A model generated the notes under the pieces. That model was not told the DNA's origin. It saw nothing but the letters and a program-made list of their open reading frames with translations, and did not search any database. Shown here in pieces: positions 63,149 to 64,000 of a stretch of DNA of 64,000 bases (within the stretch, counting starts at the first letter, position 1; every line of letters starts with the position of its first letter). The DNA is from Halopseudomonas sabulinigri (GTDB lineage: Bacteria > Pseudomonadota > Gammaproteobacteria > Pseudomonadales > Pseudomonadaceae), in contig DRHT01000051.1 in assembly GCA_011053055.1 (NCBI GenBank), positions 78,833-142,832 of the forward strand, given 5' to 3'. A program made the position numbers and the translations under genes.

Positions 63149-64000
63149 ATGCTGGCTTACATCGTCCGCCGCCTGCTGCTGATCATACCCACGCTGTTTG
63201 GCATTCTGCTGATCAACTTTTTGATCATTCAGGCGGCACCGGGTGGCCCGGTTGAGCAGATGATTGCCAATTTGGAGGGCTTCGAAGGCAGCGCTACCAG
63301 CCGCGTATCCGGTGGTGGCGGCGAAGTTGCCAGCGGCAGCAATTACCGCGGCGCGCAGGGTCTGGACCCGGACATCATTAAAGAAATCGAAAAGATGTAC
63401 GGTTTCGACAAACCGGCACATGAACGCTTCTGGTTGATGATCAAGGGCTATGCAACCTTCGATTTCGGCGACAGCTTCTTCCGCGATGCCAAGGTGACCG
63501 ACCTCATACTTGAGAAGATGCCCGTTTCCATCTCCCTTGGCTTGTGGACCACCTTGCTCACCTACCTGATCTCCATTCCGCTGGGCATACGCAAGGCCAT
63601 TAAACATGGCTCGGCCTTCGATATCTGGACCAGCTCACTCATCATTGTCGGTTATGCCATTCCCGGCTTCCTACTGGCGATCCTCTTGATCGTGGTATTC
63701 GCTGGCGGCAGCTATCTCGATTGGTTCCCGCTACGCGGCTTGACCTCCAACAACTTCGAGCAGATGAGCACCTGGGGGCAGATCGGCGACTATTTCTGGC
63801 ATTTGGTGCTACCCATCTTTGCGATGGTGGTCGGCAGCTTCGCCACCCTGACCATGCTGACCAAGAACTGCTTCCTTGATGAGATTGGCAAACAGTACGT
63901 CACCACTGCCCGCGCCAAAGGCCTTTCGGAGAGCCGGGTGCTGTATGGCCACGTTTTCCGCAATGCCATGCTGCTGATCATCGCCGGTTTTCCGTCCGCA
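63149..64000 (+). CDS. nppB: ABC transporter permease (YejB/NppB), cut by window end
   Basis: This frame is open from ATG 63149 to the window edge (284 codons, no stop). It encodes an inner-membrane permease beginning [20 protein letters not shown], with [12 protein letters not shown], several membrane helices and the EAA-type loop [28 protein letters not shown], which contacts the ATPase. The periplasmic segment after helix 1 has a Gly/Ser-rich stretch typical of YejB. The remaining C-terminus and the C and D genes lie outside the window. Confidence 0.93.
   Translation, partial: MLAYIVRRLLLIIPTLFGILLINFLIIQAAPGGPVEQMIANLEGFEGSATSRVSGGGGEVASGSNYRGAQGLDPDIIKEIEKMYGFDKPAHERFWLMIKGYATFDFGDSFFRDAKVTDLILEKMPVSISLGLWTTLLTYLISIPLGIRKAIKHGSAFDIWTSSLIIVGYAIPGFLLAILLIVVFAGGSYLDWFPLRGLTSNNFEQMSTWGQIGDYFWHLVLPIFAMVVGSFATLTMLTKNCFLDEIGKQYVTTARAKGLSESRVLYGHVFRNAMLLIIAGFPSA

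Overview
This 64 kb window is a continuous piece of chromosome from a gammaproteobacterium of the Pseudomonadaceae. Gene content and order match what I recall of Pseudomonas core genome: nqrABCDEF next to sthA, mfd–nagZ–psrA–lexA–sulA–topA–fadBA–uup–slt, then nfuA–metH–cysI–sohB–nudC–fimL–nhaB–dnaQ–rnhA–gloB–mltD and a Yej/Npp-type peptide importer. Moderate GC, Na+-NQR and NhaB would suit a marine or halotolerant relative (Halopseudomonas-like), but that placement is inference. I see no phage, insertion sequence, CRISPR array, rRNA or tRNA. Coding density is high, and all genes look intact except the one cut by the right edge.

Layout. 0–1.7 kb: a translationally coupled trio (atypical PilZ protein, small secreted protein, glycerophosphodiesterase). 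1.7–10.3 kb, minus strand: the Na+-pumping NADH:quinone reductase operon nqrA-F with its maturation genes apbE and nqrM, then soluble transhydrogenase sthA. 10.6–16.9 kb: a periplasmic chalcone-isomerase-like protein, an extended GAPDH, the transcription-repair coupling factor mfd and a CsiV-family protein. 16.9–21.2 kb, minus strand: nagZ, an MscS-type channel and an MTA/MTI phosphorylase overlapping in a coupled run, preceded by a YkuD L,D-transpeptidase and the fatty-acid repressor psrA. 21.3–22.5 kb: the SOS pair lexA–sulA. 22.6–29.8 kb, minus strand: two unknown proteins, topA, a DUF1653 protein and the beta-oxidation operon fadBA. 30.3–36.5 kb: universal stress protein, uup, slt, cheV, nfuA. 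36.7–42.2 kb: metH, a MATE exporter and two small membrane proteins. 42.4–44.5 kb: sulfite reductase cysI with its DUF934 partner. 44.6–53 kb: acrylyl-CoA reductase-like protein, sohB, histidine phosphatase, SCP2 protein, SDR, nudC, fimL and an enoyl-CoA hydratase. 53.3–59.3 kb: nhaB, dnaQ/rnhA/methyltransferase, gloB, mltD. 59.4–64 kb: two paralogous peptide-binding proteins and the start of their permease.

Connections. Regulatory sites visible in the DNA link neighbours. A double PsrA-type operator lies on the psrA promoter and a similar site lies upstream of fadBA, so the repressor and its expected target share the window. A canonical LexA box covers the lexA –10. Cell-wall recycling and remodelling genes recur (nagZ, L,D-transpeptidase, slt, mltD, CsiV). 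Sodium and redox handling are represented by nqr, nhaB and sthA.

I did not find a convincing undescribed system. The best leads are small: the PilZ/secreted-protein/phosphodiesterase cassette, a strong inverted repeat upstream of the universal stress gene, an intergenic repeat hairpin, a YkuD enzyme without a signal peptide, and several conserved-looking small proteins of unknown role. Comparisons with Pseudomonas aeruginosa gene order and names are from memory and were not searched.
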